The notes under the pieces were generated by a model, which searched no databases, was not told where the DNA came from, and was given only the letters and a program-made list of their open reading frames with translations. Shown piece by piece: positions 34,582 to 43,584 of a DNA stretch of 64,000 nucleotides. The position numbers and the translations under genes are program-made. The DNA is from Erythrobacter sp. KY5. GTDB taxonomy: Bacteria > Pseudomonadota > Alphaproteobacteria > Sphingomonadales > Sphingomonadaceae. The stretch is from positions 1,843,001 to 1,907,000 of the forward strand of contig NZ_CP021912.1 of NCBI RefSeq assembly GCF_003264115.1, given 5' to 3'. Each line of letters opens with the position of its first letter. The first letter of the stretch is position 1.

Positions 34582-36479
34582 GCTTCTCAAAGCAAATCAG
34601 GGCAGGTGGCTGGGCTGCCGCGCTGGCGCTGACCGGCGCGACCGGGGGCGTAATGGCAATCACGATGGCTGGCGCTCAGGAAGCCCCTGAGTCGCTGCTG
34701 CCGCCGGGTTTCGACGATCCGGCTCCGACGCCGACTCCATCGGCGCAGCCAAGCGCATTACCCACCGCAGCGCCAGCACCTGCCGCCCCGGCTGCCCCTG
34801 GAACTGCGCCGGTTCCCGGTGTGGCGCCGCCGCCCGTTCCCGGTGACCTGCCATTCGTGCCGCAGCTTTCCGAAGGCGAGCTAGCTGGCGTGCCGACACT
34901 TGAGGAGCTCGAAGACCTCTCGACCGATCAGCTTGACGATCTGCTCGGGCTCAAGCCGCAATTCGATATCCCACCTGCCGCGCGCCGCGCGCTCAGTCAG
35001 GTGGGAGTGCTGGCGCCAGCGGAAGGCGGTTTTCCGGTCGGCTCGTTCGCGCGTCAGCCCGAAAGTCTAGTCAAAGCGGTGCTTGCAGGCACGAAGGGGC
35101 CGCTGGTTTCACGCTGGGGTCATATCCTGATGAGGCGGGCCCTTGCGAGCCGACTTGCCGCCCCTGACGGCATGGACCCGGTGGAGTTCGCAGCTTTGCG
35201 CGCCGGCGTCCTCAATCGCATGGGTGAGTTTGCCATCGCACGGGCGATCGCGCAGGACGTCGATACCGGCAACTGGGACACTGCGATGACCTCGCAGGCT
35301 CTCACGGCCTATATCGCGACCAGTGATATCGTCGGCGCGTGTCCGGCTGTTCGTTTGCAAGGGTCGGTTCGCGAAGACCCCCAGTGGGTCATGCTTCAGG
35401 CGATCTGCAACGCCTATGCTGGCGAGGGCGCGCTTGCCGCGTCGCAGCTCAACAGCGCACAATCGCGCGAAATCGCGCCCGAAATCGACCTTTTGCTGGC
35501 TCAGCGATTTGCTGGTGCTGCGGGCAGAGGGCGCGGCGGCACGACCGTTTCCTGGGACGGTGTCGAGGACCTTACCCCCTGGCGCTTCGCCCTCGCGAAT
35601 GCGGTGGGCGAAGACATTCCTCAAGCGATCATCGACAACGCTTTCTCGGGTGATGGCGCTGGCTACTATCAGCTCGCGTCCGCCTCCGCGCCTATGCTGC
35701 CGCTGGCTGAGCGCGCCCTATATGCGGAGCAAGCCGCGAGCAGGGGTGTGCTTTCTTCCAGCGCGATGGTCGATCTTTACGCTCAGATCTATTCGATCGA
35801 GGGGATCGGCGGAGATGCGGCAGGCCGTGCGGCCAGATTGCGCGACGCCTATGTCGCCTCAGATCCGGCCAATCGGATCAACGCAATGCGAGGTCTTTGG
35901 GGCGAAGGCGAACCCGGTTTTGCGGGCATGATCGCCACGGCTTACGCTGCTGCACGCATACCCCCGGTGCAGCAAAGCGCGTACGCGGCAGACGATCTGA
36001 TCGCCTCAATGTTGACGGCCGGTCTCGACCGCGACGCGGCAGCATGGAGCGGGTTGGTCGAAGAAGGCTCCCTTGCATGGGCACTGATCGCGCTTTCTGA
36101 CCCGGACGCCGAAGTTGCGTCCAGGCAAGGTATCGAGAGCTTTCTGTCCGCTGACGAGAGCGCGGGCGCACGCAAGTCCGCTTTCCTTGTCGCCGGCCTT
36201 GGCGGACTTGGTCGACTGCCGGGGCAAGGCATTGCGGGTTGGGGAGATGAGGTCGATGTCGACTTCGCTCGCCAGAATCGCTGGAGCCAGGTGATCTCGC
36301 GTGCCGCGCAGGTCGAGAATGCCGCCTTGGTCGCTTTGCTCGCAGGTCTCGGAATGCAGGGTGAAAGTTGGGCGCAGATGACGCCGCTGCACCTTTATCA
36401 CATCATCTCTGCGCTCACCCGCGTCGGGCTTGAGGCAGAAGCCAGAATGATCGCCGCAGAGGCGGTCGCCCGGGGCTGA
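34578..36479 (+). CDS. Large exported protein, unknown
   Basis: 633 residues with an N-terminal export signal (a hydrophobic stretch around AAALALTGATGGVMAIT, likely cleaved after AGA near residue 33). Residues ~35-95 are Pro/Ala-rich and look disordered; the rest is Ala-rich with repeated helical segments suggesting TPR-like or alpha-solenoid packing. No catalytic motif is evident. It is coupled to a single-span membrane protein and is 11 nt before xerD. A periplasmic scaffold role is a guess from form and position only. Confidence 0.6.
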   Translation: MSFSKQIRAGGWAAALALTGATGGVMAITMAGAQEAPESLLPPGFDDPAPTPTPSAQPSALPTAAPAPAAPAAPGTAPVPGVAPPPVPGDLPFVPQLSEGELAGVPTLEELEDLSTDQLDDLLGLKPQFDIPPAARRALSQVGVLAPAEGGFPVGSFARQPESLVKAVLAGTKGPLVSRWGHILMRRALASRLAAPDGMDPVEFAALRAGVLNRMGEFAIARAIAQDVDTGNWDTAMTSQALTAYIATSDIVGACPAVRLQGSVREDPQWVMLQAICNAYAGEGALAASQLNSAQSREIAPEIDLLLAQRFAGAAGRGRGGTTVSWDGVEDLTPWRFALANAVGEDIPQAIIDNAFSGDGAGYYQLASASAPMLPLAERALYAEQAASRGVLSSSAMVDLYAQIYSIEGIGGDAAGRAARLRDAYVASDPANRINAMRGLWGEGEPGFAGMIATAYAAARIPPVQQSAYAADDLIASMLTAGLDRDAAAWSGLVEEGSLAWALIALSDPDAEVASRQGIESFLSADESAGARKSAFLVAGLGGLGRLPGQGIAGWGDEVDVDFARQNRWSQVISRAAQVENAALVALLAGLGMQGESWAQMTPLHLYHIISALTRVGLEAEARMIAAEAVARG

Positions 36480-36490
36480 GGCCGGACGCT

Positions 36491-37378
36491 GTGTCAGCAG
36501 CGACCCGCGCTTTTCTCGACATGCTTGCCGCCGAGCGAGGGGCCGCAGTGAACACACTTGCAGCCTATCGACGCGACCTTGACGGAGCAGAAGAGGCACT
36601 GGGAGACCTTGAGAAGGCACCGCGCGCAGCGGTGGCGAAGCTCGCCGGACAATGGGCTGCGCTTGCGCCAGCGACGGTCGCGCGCAAGGCATCGGCCCTT
36701 CGCCAGTTTTTCGGATTTGCAATGGATGAGGGCTGGCGTGAGGACGATCCCTCGGGCGCGCTTCCCAGCCCCAGAGCGCGTCGACCATTGCCTAAGGTGC
36801 TGAGTCATGAGGCGGTGGAGACCTTGCTTCAGCGCGCCGAACTTGAAGCGGGTTCAGGCAAGCCCATAGCGATCCGGCAGCTGGCTTTGCTTGAGATGCT
36901 TTACGGATCAGGCCTGAGGGCGACCGAACTCGTAAGCCTCCCGCTCGTCTCGGTCCCGCGCGATGCGCCACTCATTACCGTGAGGGGGAAGGGCGGACAG
37001 GCGCGAATGGTACCGGTCAGCGAACGCGCGAAAGAGGCGCTCGCGACATGGGTCAATGTGCGGCCAAATGATCCGCCAAGCGGTTTCCTGTTTCCGTCGC
37101 GCGGGGGAAAACACCTGTCGCGCGTGCGGTTGTTCCAGATTCTGAAAGAGCTCGCAGCGCGCGCCGGGCTCGATCCGGCAGGGATCAGCCCCCACGTCTT
37201 GCGCCATGCTTTTGCTACTCATCTGCTGGAGGGCGGAGCTGACCTTCGCGTGCTTCAAACGCTGCTCGGCCATGCCGATATTGCGACCACGCAGATATAC
37301 ACTCACGTCGATGCGGCGAGGCTTGTCGAACTTGTAAATTCGCGGCACCCTCTTGCCCGCCCGACCAGTACGGACTAG
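36491..37378 (+). CDS. xerD: Site-specific tyrosine recombinase XerD
   Basis: Resolves chromosome dimers at dif with XerC. The N-terminal core-binding domain is residues 1-95 (with a typical [10 protein letters not shown]). Catalytic residues: Arg143 (GLRATEL), Lys167 (RGKGG), His235 and Arg238 (HVLRHAF), His261 (LGHADI) and nucleophile Tyr270 (TQIYTHV). 295 residues is standard. Twelve bases downstream of the unknown exported gene, and accA follows closely. Confidence 0.93.
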   Translation: MSAATRAFLDMLAAERGAAVNTLAAYRRDLDGAEEALGDLEKAPRAAVAKLAGQWAALAPATVARKASALRQFFGFAMDEGWREDDPSGALPSPRARRPLPKVLSHEAVETLLQRAELEAGSGKPIAIRQLALLEMLYGSGLRATELVSLPLVSVPRDAPLITVRGKGGQARMVPVSERAKEALATWVNVRPNDPPSGFLFPSRGGKHLSRVRLFQILKELAARAGLDPAGISPHVLRHAFATHLLEGGADLRVLQTLLGHADIATTQIYTHVDAARLVELVNSRHPLARPTSTD

Positions 37379-37389
37379 CGCCCACCATA

Positions 37390-38346
37390 ATGGCAAACAG
37401 TACGATTTCTTATCTCGAGTTCGAAAAGCCGGTCGCAAGCCTTGAGCAGCGCATCAGTGAGATGCGCAGCCTCGACGTGAACCACGAGGTGGACGTCGCG
37501 TCTGAGATCGAGCGGCTCGAAGAAAAGGCCAATGACCTTTTGGCCAGCACCTATGCTTCGCTAACCCCGTGGCAGAAAACCCAGGTCGCAAGGCATCCGC
37601 AGCGGCCGCATTTCCGCGACTATGTCGAACATGCCTTCAGCGACTTCATGCCGCTTGGGGGGGATCGCTACTATGGCGAAGACGAAGCGATCCTGGGCGG
37701 CTTCGCGACCCTGAACGGTCGCCGGGTGATGCTGATCGGGCATGAAAAGGGCAACGACACGCAAAGCCGCATTCGTCACAATTTCGGCATGGGCAAACCG
37801 GAGGGCTATCGCAAGGCGATCCGCCTGATGGAGCTGGCCGGGCGATTTGGACTGCCTGTAGTCACGCTGGTGGATACCTCGGGCGCCTTTCCGGGGATCG
37901 AGGCGGAGGAGCGCGGCCAGGCAGAAGCGATCGCGCGCTCGACAGAAGCGTGCCTTGCCTTGCCCGTACCCATGGTTTCGGTCGTGGTGGGTGAAGGCGG
38001 ATCGGGCGGCGCTGTTGCGCTTGCGAGTGCCGAGCGCGTGTTGATGCTTGAACATGCCGTATATTCCGTAATTTCGCCCGAAGGCTGTGCCTCGATCCTC
38101 TGGCGTACCGCTGAAAAAGCGTCAGAGGCGGCGCAGGCGATGAAGATCACCGCACAGCATCTCAAACGTCTCGGCGTCATCGATCGGATCGTGAAAGAAC
38201 CGGTGGGCGGGGCGCACCGCGATCCAGTCGCTACGGCCGAGGCGCTGGGCAAGGCAATCAGTGAGGAGCTTGAGACGCTATCGAAGAAAGATAGCGCGGC
38301 TCTGATCCAGATGCGCGAAGAACGGTTTCTCCAGCTCGGCGGATAG
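37390..38346 (+). CDS. accA: Acetyl-CoA carboxylase carboxyltransferase subunit alpha
   Basis: Forms with AccD the carboxyltransferase that makes malonyl-CoA for fatty acid synthesis. [27 protein letters not shown] and [22 protein letters not shown] are the family signatures; the biotin/CoA site [11 protein letters not shown] is also present. 318 residues, normal. It comes right after xerD, a common alphaproteobacterial neighbourhood. The start ATG has only a weak ribosome-binding site. Confidence 0.95.
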   Translation: MANSTISYLEFEKPVASLEQRISEMRSLDVNHEVDVASEIERLEEKANDLLASTYASLTPWQKTQVARHPQRPHFRDYVEHAFSDFMPLGGDRYYGEDEAILGGFATLNGRRVMLIGHEKGNDTQSRIRHNFGMGKPEGYRKAIRLMELAGRFGLPVVTLVDTSGAFPGIEAEERGQAEAIARSTEACLALPVPMVSVVVGEGGSGGAVALASAERVLMLEHAVYSVISPEGCASILWRTAEKASEAAQAMKITAQHLKRLGVIDRIVKEPVGGAHRDPVATAEALGKAISEELETLSKKDSAALIQMREERFLQLGG

Positions 38347-38437
38347 CTTCGGTCCTCTTGGAACCAACTGGCCGACCTGCGTATTATATTCGGTACGTAT
38401 CGTGAATTCGGCGAGTGGTCGCCAAGGAGCCATAGCT

Positions 38438-39916
38438 ATGAAAACCGCCAAGTTTTTGCCGCGCGCGGCATTTGCCTCAACCCTCGCTCTGGCATTGACC
38501 GGATGCATGGGCGGGGGATCGATCCCCTCGGCATCGACACCGATCACCACCAGCGAAGCGCAGCAGGGCGCACAGTATCACCCGCAATTGCTCTCGCAGT
38601 TCGGCGGAGCGATGGGTGGCTCGCAAGCCGCTTATGTGGAGCAGGTCGGCAAGAATATCGCGGTTCAATCAGGGCTGGGTAACGCACGCGAAAGCTTTAC
38701 CGTCAGCCTGCTGAATTCGCCGGTCAACAATGCTTTTGCCGTTCCCGGCGGCTACATCTACACGACCCGTCAGCTCGTCACCCTGATGAACAACGAGGCT
38801 GAACTGGCTGGCGTGCTCGGACACGAGGTCGGACACGTCGCAGCCCGCCATTCCCAGCGGCGTCAGCAAGCCGCGCAGCGCAACTCATTGCTTGGTGGCC
38901 TTGGCGCAATCCTCTCGGGCGTTTTGCTCGGAGACAGCGCGATTGGCGACACGCTGTCACGGACCTTCCTTCAAGGTTCTCAATTGCTGACCCTCAGCTT
39001 CTCACGCTCGCAAGAGATCGAGGCGGACGATCTGGGCATTCAGTACCTCACGCGCGCCGGGTATGATCCCAACGCCATGTCGACCGTTCTGGCCAGCCTC
39101 GCTGCACAGAACACGCTCGATGCAAGACTGCGCGGACAGAACAATGCAAGTGTGCCTGAGTGGGCTTCGACCCACCCTGATCCGGCAAGCCGTGTTCGGC
39201 GCGCTGCCAGCGCTGCCCAAGGCCTTCCGGGTTCTGTCACCAATCGCGACACCTTCCTGACCCGCATCGACGGCCTGCTTTACGGCGACGATCCCGAACA
39301 AGGGGTGATCGAAGGTAGCCGGTTCATCCATCCCGATCTGAGGCTTTCCTTCACCGCGCCGCAGGGGTTTTACATGGTGAACTCAACGCGGGCAGTCAGC
39401 ATCAACGGGCAGAGTGGACAGGCGCAGCTTACGCTCGCTCCTTATTCGGGCGACCTCAACACCTATATTCGCCAGCAATTCTCGGCACTTGGCGGACAGA
39501 ACAACAACCTTGCGCCGCAGGATATTCAGCGCACGACGGTCAACGGCATTCCCGCTGCATATGGCACCGCGCGGGTCAACAACGGCAACAGCCAGGTCGA
39601 TGTCGTCGTGTTCGCATATGAGTTTGCGCCCGATCGCGCCTATCATTTCGCGGCGATCACGCCTGCTGGGCGTTCCAGCACCTTCACGTCGATGTATCAA
39701 TCGATGCGGCGGATAAGCCAGTCGGAAGCGGCTCAGGTTATCCCGCGTCGAATCGATGTGGTTACGGTCCAGCGCGGCGACACCGTCGCCTCGCTCGCGC
39801 GCCGCATGGCTTATGATAATGGGCAGGTCGAACGGTTCAGGGTGCTCAATGCACTGGGTTCGAACGACGCGCTCGTCGCCGGGCAAAAGGTGAAGCTGGT
39901 GGTGCGAGGACGCTGA
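38438..39916 (+). CDS. M48 family zinc metalloprotease lipoprotein with C-terminal LysM
   Basis: 492 residues. The signal has a lipobox (LALALTGC, Cys23), so the protein is an outer-membrane or periplasmic lipoprotein. The M48 zinc site is HEVGH (His129, Glu130, His133) with a distal ligand in QEIEADDLG (Glu193). Residues ~440-492 form a LysM peptidoglycan-binding repeat (VTVQRGDTVASLARRM). The BepA group of M48 enzymes handles outer-membrane protein quality control. AAGGAG precedes ATG 38438. A strong terminator follows. Confidence 0.9.
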   Translation: MKTAKFLPRAAFASTLALALTGCMGGGSIPSASTPITTSEAQQGAQYHPQLLSQFGGAMGGSQAAYVEQVGKNIAVQSGLGNARESFTVSLLNSPVNNAFAVPGGYIYTTRQLVTLMNNEAELAGVLGHEVGHVAARHSQRRQQAAQRNSLLGGLGAILSGVLLGDSAIGDTLSRTFLQGSQLLTLSFSRSQEIEADDLGIQYLTRAGYDPNAMSTVLASLAAQNTLDARLRGQNNASVPEWASTHPDPASRVRRAASAAQGLPGSVTNRDTFLTRIDGLLYGDDPEQGVIEGSRFIHPDLRLSFTAPQGFYMVNSTRAVSINGQSGQAQLTLAPYSGDLNTYIRQQFSALGGQNNNLAPQDIQRTTVNGIPAAYGTARVNNGNSQVDVVVFAYEFAPDRAYHFAAITPAGRSSTFTSMYQSMRRISQSEAAQVIPRRIDVVTVQRGDTVASLARRMAYDNGQVERFRVLNALGSNDALVAGQKVKLVVRGR

Positions 39917-39958
39917 GGACAACCAGGATTACTTTGCAGCATCCTGGATGACAGGCAC

Positions 39959-39998
39959 AAAAAAAGCGGCGGGGAAAACCCCGCCGCTTTCTTGTTTT
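39959..39998. terminator. Bidirectional intrinsic terminator
   Basis: AAAGCGGCGGGG and CCCCGCCGCTTT pair perfectly around AAAA (stem 39963-39990). On the plus strand a T-rich run follows (CTTGTTTT); on the minus strand seven T bases follow. It ends the M48 gene in one direction and the Flp pilin genes in the other. Confidence 0.9.
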
Positions 39999-40012
39999 GT
40001 AAGTCTTGCGAC

Positions 40013-40177
40013 TTAGCCAGCCATATCCGACTCGACCTGCGAGAAGGTGTCTGCCAGCGTGTTACCGAGGGTGCCCATTGCAGCAACGGCAGCAACTGCG
40101 ATCAGAGCAGCGATGAGGCCGTATTCAATTGCGGTTGCGCCCTGTTCGTCGCGAGCAAGCTTGTTAAAGAACTTCAT
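40013..40177 (-). CDS. Flp/Fap-type IVb pilin
   Basis: 54-residue prepilin. The cleavage-type motif EQGATAIEYGLIAALIAV (Gly-X-X-X-X-Glu-Tyr) is the class IVb signature, cut by a TadV/CpaA-type peptidase, with a hydrophobic N-terminal helix that assembles the pilus. AGGAG lies ~7 nt before ATG 40177. It is the second of two tandem pilin genes and is directly followed by the terminator. No other Tad genes are in the window. Confidence 0.9.
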   Translation of the reverse strand: MKFFNKLARDEQGATAIEYGLIAALIAVAAVAAMGTLGNTLADTFSQVESDMAG

Positions 40178-40293
40178 GTGTAGTCTCCTGGTTTGGTCTT
40201 CGGTACCCGTTGTTCGCCTGGTTTCCCGGGCGGACATTCGAGGATTAGATGCGAGGCATTGAGAAAATCCTAATTTCGGACCCCTCAAAATTT

Positions 40294-40479
40294 TTACCCA
40301 CCCATTCGTTCCTCAGCCGTGTCGCTGACATCGCTCCACATATTGATCGTCTCATTGGCGACGCCATTGAGAGCAGCAATCATGGCAACCACGATCAGCG
40401 ATACGATCAGTCCGTATTCAACGGCGGTGGCACCCGAATTGTCGTTCCCGATGTGCTTGAGGAATGTCGTCAATTTCAT
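40294..40479 (-). CDS. Flp/Fap-type IVb pilin, second copy
   Basis: 61-residue prepilin with NSGATAVEYGLIVSLIVVAMI as the class IVb motif. It is clearly a paralogue of the 40013 gene, but differs in its short N-terminus and in a C-terminus rich in Asp/Glu. The gap between the two pilin genes is 116 nt, and the ribosome-binding site is weak, so the two may be expressed at different levels. Confidence 0.87.
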   Translation of the reverse strand: MKLTTFLKHIGNDNSGATAVEYGLIVSLIVVAMIAALNGVANETINMWSDVSDTAEERMGG

Positions 40480-40536
40480 GAGATCACCCACCCATACGTT
40501 TCTGATGCGCTCAAAATCGGCTTGAGGGGTTAAGAA

Positions 40537-40983
40537 ATGATTGAAGCGAACCGGGCAGGTGGAAAAAAATCCGACATGAGCGCGCGCGTTATCTGGGTTG
40601 TCGCTGGAGCGCTCATGCGCCCCGATGGCACGTGGCTTATGCATCGACGCCCTTACGAAAAGCACCATGGCGGCCTATGGGAATTTCCCGGGGGGAAGGT
40701 AGAAGGTTCTGAAATACCAGTACAATCTATCATTCGCGAACTGAAGGAAGAGCTTGGCATCGATGTCAGCGAAAACGCGTGCGAGGCCGTAACTTTCGCT
40801 GAGGCAACCGAGGCGAGCGCTCCAGATCCCATTGTAATACTGCTTTACAAAATCGCGTCCTGGGAGGGCGATCCCAAAGCGTTGGAAGGCGGAGCGGTCG
40901 ATTGGTTCGATCGTGATGAGATTGCCCAACTCGACAAGCCGCCTCTCGATCGTCTGCTTTTCGAACGACTCTTCGGCGACTGA
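40537..40983 (+). CDS. mutT: MutT-like Nudix hydrolase (8-oxo-dGTP diphosphatase type)
   Basis: The Nudix box is GGKVEGSEIPVQSIIRELKEELGI (G-x5-E-x7-REUxEExGU), with the family's MHRRPYEKHHGGLWEFPGGK ahead of it. MutT enzymes clear 8-oxo-dGTP from the nucleotide pool. The start is taken as ATG 40537 because GAGGGG precedes it by ~7 nt; an ATG at 40576 (MSARVIW) would match the family start equally well. 148 residues. Divergent from the pilin genes. Confidence 0.85.
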   Translation: MIEANRAGGKKSDMSARVIWVVAGALMRPDGTWLMHRRPYEKHHGGLWEFPGGKVEGSEIPVQSIIRELKEELGIDVSENACEAVTFAEATEASAPDPIVILLYKIASWEGDPKALEGGAVDWFDRDEIAQLDKPPLDRLLFERLFGD

Positions 40984-41059
40984 GTGCGTCGATCCGCATT
41001 TGCATGAAACTAAGTGTTGCCAAGCCGCGCTGACCCCCTTATGTGCCGCCCCTCACCGC

Positions 41060-41136
41060 GCGCCAGTAGCTCAGCTGGATAGAGTACCTGACTACGAATC
41101 AGGCGGTCGGAGGTTCGAATCCTTCCTGGCGCGCCA
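41060..41136 (+). tRNA. tRNA-Arg (anticodon ACG)
   Basis: 77-nt cloverleaf. Acceptor arms GCGCCAG and CTGGCGC pair perfectly; the D-loop region has AGCTCAGCTGGATAGAG, the anticodon loop CTACGAA sits in a stem of CCTGA/TCAGG, and the T-loop is GGTTCGAATCC. The 3' CCA is encoded. The ACG anticodon is read as ICG after deamination, decoding CGN. A terminator follows 2 nt later. Confidence 0.95.
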
Positions 41137-41138
41137 AG

Positions 41139-41173
41139 AAAGGGACTGGCCCAATCGGGTCGGTCCCTTTTTT
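41139..41173 (+). terminator. Terminator of tRNA-Arg
   Basis: AAAGGGACTGGCCC and GGGTCGGTCCCTTT pair over 14 positions (two G-T) around an AATC loop, followed by a T run. It starts 2 nt after the CCA of the tRNA. Confidence 0.85.
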
Positions 41174-41208
41174 GGTTTTGGCTGAACTTGGCCGTAGCCC
41201 TTCAGGCC

Positions 41209-41604
41209 TCAATCCTCCGGCATATCCTCAAGCGCATGCATATCGTCGTCTGAAAAGCCGAAGTGGTGCCCGGCTTCGTGAATGACGACGTGCCGCACCA
41301 GTTCCGCAAAGCCGACACCCGTTTCGCGCATCTCTCGAAGGAGCGGTTGGCGAAACAGGCTGATTACCGGAGGCATTTCCGACGGCGACCACTGGCTCTG
41401 TTCGGTTAGCGGCGTTCCTTCATACAGACCGCTGAGGTGCCACCGATCCTCTAGATCGACCGATGCCAGCTGTTCGGCGTCGGCGAACTCTTTTACCTGA
41501 AGCACCACGCCTGTCAGTTGCTCGCGAAATTCGACAGGCAAGGTCGCGACAACTTCGCGAGCGGCGATTTCGAAGTCAGCAGCGGTGGGTTCGGACCAGC
41601 TCAT
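41209..41604 (-). CDS. Zincin-like metallopeptidase family protein
   Basis: 131 residues with the zinc motif HEAGHHFGFSDDDMHALE (His109, Glu110, His113), the mark of the small zincin-like DUF1025 group. The remainder is helical. Substrate unknown. ATG 41604 is chosen on homology of the N-terminus, since the longer open frame overlaps the divergent hemerythrin promoter. It converges toward the tRNA terminator. Confidence 0.82.
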   Translation of the reverse strand: MSWSEPTAADFEIAAREVVATLPVEFREQLTGVVLQVKEFADAEQLASVDLEDRWHLSGLYEGTPLTEQSQWSPSEMPPVISLFRQPLLREMRETGVGFAELVRHVVIHEAGHHFGFSDDDMHALEDMPED

Positions 41605-41697
41605 GGATATGATGTGGTGCGTGATGTCGATGAGGCAAGATTTCGGAACAAAGGCCCGGTCACAGGTGTAGCTAGGGTAAGAATGAAAGGATTTACC

Positions 41698-42189
41698 ATG
41701 AACACTCAGACGACCGTCCTCGAACGCTTGGAAACCGATCACAATCGCCAGCGCGAGCTTCTCGACCAGATCGCCAAGACTGAAGGCGACAGCGAGGAGC
41801 GCCGTCGCTTGTTCACTGAGCTGACCAAGGAACTCAAGAGCCACGCAGCCGCCGAAGAGCAGGCTGTCTATTCTGAGATGCTTGCGGATCCCGAGGTGAG
41901 CGGCGAAACGCGCCACTCGGTCGCGGAACACCACGAGATCGACGAAATGCTCAACGATCTTGCGGCAACCGACATGAGCTCGCCGGGCTGGATGCTCAAG
42001 TTCAAGTCGTTTGATGAGCGGTATCGCCACCACATCAACGAAGAGGAAGACGACCACTTCCCTGACTTTGCCGAGCAGATCGACGAAAAGATGGACAAGG
42101 AAATGACCAAGACTTTCGACGAGCGCAAGAAAGCCGAGAAGGCCGAAGCAGAAGTGACGCCTGAAAAGGCTGAAGACGCCAAGGAATAA
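41698..42189 (+). CDS. Hemerythrin-domain protein
   Basis: 163 residues. The four-helix bundle (about 10-140) carries the metal-binding set: His in LETDHNRQ, HAAAEEQAVY, VAEHHEIDE and YRHHINEEEDDHF. Such proteins bind O2 or NO through a di-iron site. The last ~25 residues are Lys/Glu-rich and disordered. AAAGGA precedes ATG 41698. It is divergent from the zincin gene and followed by a strong hairpin terminator. Confidence 0.85.
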   Translation: MNTQTTVLERLETDHNRQRELLDQIAKTEGDSEERRRLFTELTKELKSHAAAEEQAVYSEMLADPEVSGETRHSVAEHHEIDEMLNDLAATDMSSPGWMLKFKSFDERYRHHINEEEDDHFPDFAEQIDEKMDKEMTKTFDERKKAEKAEAEVTPEKAEDAKE

Positions 42190-42202
42190 TCAGGCTGCTT
42201 TC

Positions 42203-42248
42203 GACAAGGGCGTCCTCTGCCGCGAGGCAGGGGGCGCCTTGTCTTTTG
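42203..42248 (+). terminator. Terminator of the hemerythrin gene
   Basis: GACAAGG...CTCTGCC pairs with GGCAGGG...CCTTGTC over about 18 bp with a single bulged G and a GCGA tetraloop, followed by CTTTTG. It lies 13 nt after the stop. Confidence 0.75.
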
Positions 42249-42446
42249 TGCCAAAGGTGGTCAATCGCGCGACGCGTACCTAGATGAGCTTCGGATCAAT
42301 GCGCCGCAGGGTTAATCCTTCTCTGCGGTGCTGTCGTATCTAGATCGAGCAGCTGCCGCGAGGCATTGCTCTATCGTTTGGGATCATGTCGGAACAAGGG
42401 TCGGCCGAGCACCGTGTCAGCCCGCTCGCGCAGAAAGCGAATAGCC

Positions 42447-43070
42447 ATGAACTATGTGAATGTGCATGATCACGCTGAATTTGACCCGGAGAACCCCTTG
42501 AATAAGCCAGATGTGCCTGAAGATGTGCAGGAAGCGATCCGAACGCTGATCCGCTGGACGGGCGATGATCCCACCCGCGAAGGGTTGCTCGATACGCCCA
42601 AGCGGGTCGGTCGCGCATGGTTGGAATATTGCGCGGGCAACAAGGAAGATCCGGCGGTTCACCTGAGCCGCATTTTCGAGGAAGTCGGGGGTTATGACGA
42701 GATCGTCCTGCTGAAAGGCATCCCTTTTCAGTCGCATTGCGAGCACCACATGGCGCCCATCACGGGCAAGGCCCACATTGCTTACCTGCCTGACAAGAAG
42801 GTCGTTGGCATTTCGAAGCTCGCGCGTGTGCTTCATGGCTTTGCCCATCGCCTGCAGGTTCAGGAACGTCTCACCGCAGAGGTGGCCGAATGTATCTGGG
42901 ACAACCTTGAGCCGCGCGGCGTTGCGGTGGTGATCGAGGCAGAGCATGGCTGCATGACCGGACGCGGTGTGAAGGTGCATGAGGTCGAGATGCTGACCAG
43001 CCGCATGATGGGCTGTTTCCTCGAAGATCCGCGCAGCCGTAAGGAAGTGCTCAGCCTCATGGGTTTTTGA
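42447..43070 (+). CDS. folE: GTP cyclohydrolase I
   Basis: Converts GTP to dihydroneopterin triphosphate for folate synthesis. The zinc-binding and catalytic residues are in FQSHCEHHMAPITGKAHIAYLP and AEHGCMTGRGVK; the VVGISKLARVLHGFAHRLQVQERL stretch is the usual core. 207 residues. ATG 42447 (MNYVNVHDHAEF) is the family-like start. A CCGCAG/CTGCGG hairpin lies in the leader at about 42304-42328. Confidence 0.94.
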   Translation: MNYVNVHDHAEFDPENPLNKPDVPEDVQEAIRTLIRWTGDDPTREGLLDTPKRVGRAWLEYCAGNKEDPAVHLSRIFEEVGGYDEIVLLKGIPFQSHCEHHMAPITGKAHIAYLPDKKVVGISKLARVLHGFAHRLQVQERLTAEVAECIWDNLEPRGVAVVIEAEHGCMTGRGVKVHEVEMLTSRMMGCFLEDPRSRKEVLSLMGF

Positions 43071-43114
43071 TCAGCGATCTTGAGCGGCTCGTGGATTCGC
43101 GCCATGGCTGACCA

Positions 43115-43549
43115 ATGGCATCACGAATTCCCGATCCCGTTCTGACCGCTGACGAACTCGCTGACTTTTTTATCAAGACGTTCCCCGGTCAAGACCGCAA
43201 CTTTCACGATTTCGTCGAGCTACGCGCGGGCTTCATGCGATTGAGGCATGACGTCAGCGCGGCGATGCTTCGTCCGGGCGGCATTGTGTCTGGCCCGACG
43301 CAAATGGCATTTGCCGACCGGGCGGCCTATGCCGTGATCCTCGCGCATATCGGGATTGTCCCAATGGCAGTGACCAGCAATCTCAACATCAGTTTCTTGC
43401 GAGGAATTGCGGCCCGGGACTTCTATGCCGATGCACATATCATCAAACTGGGCAGAAGGCTGGCAACGGTCGACGTGCGCATCTGGCAGGACGATGAAAC
43501 CAATATAGCCGCGCAGTCGACCGTGACCTACGCGCTTCCTACAGATTAG
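43115..43549 (+). CDS. PaaI-family acyl-CoA thioesterase
   Basis: 144-residue hotdog protein. The segment FVELRAGFMRLRHDVS, PGGIVSGPTQMAFADRAAYAV and FLRGIAARDFYADAHIIKLGRR match the PaaI-type fold, which hydrolyses acyl-CoA. The substrate is unknown. It starts 44 nt after folE and ends exactly where an 11-bp stem-loop begins. Confidence 0.8.
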   Translation: MASRIPDPVLTADELADFFIKTFPGQDRNFHDFVELRAGFMRLRHDVSAAMLRPGGIVSGPTQMAFADRAAYAVILAHIGIVPMAVTSNLNISFLRGIAARDFYADAHIIKLGRRLATVDVRIWQDDETNIAAQSTVTYALPTD

Positions 43550-43577
43550 CTGGCAGGCGCCATACAGCGCCTGCCAG
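43550..43577. terminator. Convergent stem-loop between thioesterase and peroxiredoxin
   Basis: CTGGCAGGCGC and GCGCCTGCCAG form a perfect 11-bp stem with a 6-nt loop, exactly between two convergent genes. It has no T run but the position supports a bidirectional terminator. Confidence 0.65.
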
Positions 43578-43584
43578 ATCGCGA

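Noticed and set aside
42217..42365. Two exact 13-base copies of CTGCCGCGAGGCA, 136 bp apart
   Set aside because: One lies inside the hemerythrin terminator and the other in the folE leader; too short to call a repeat family.
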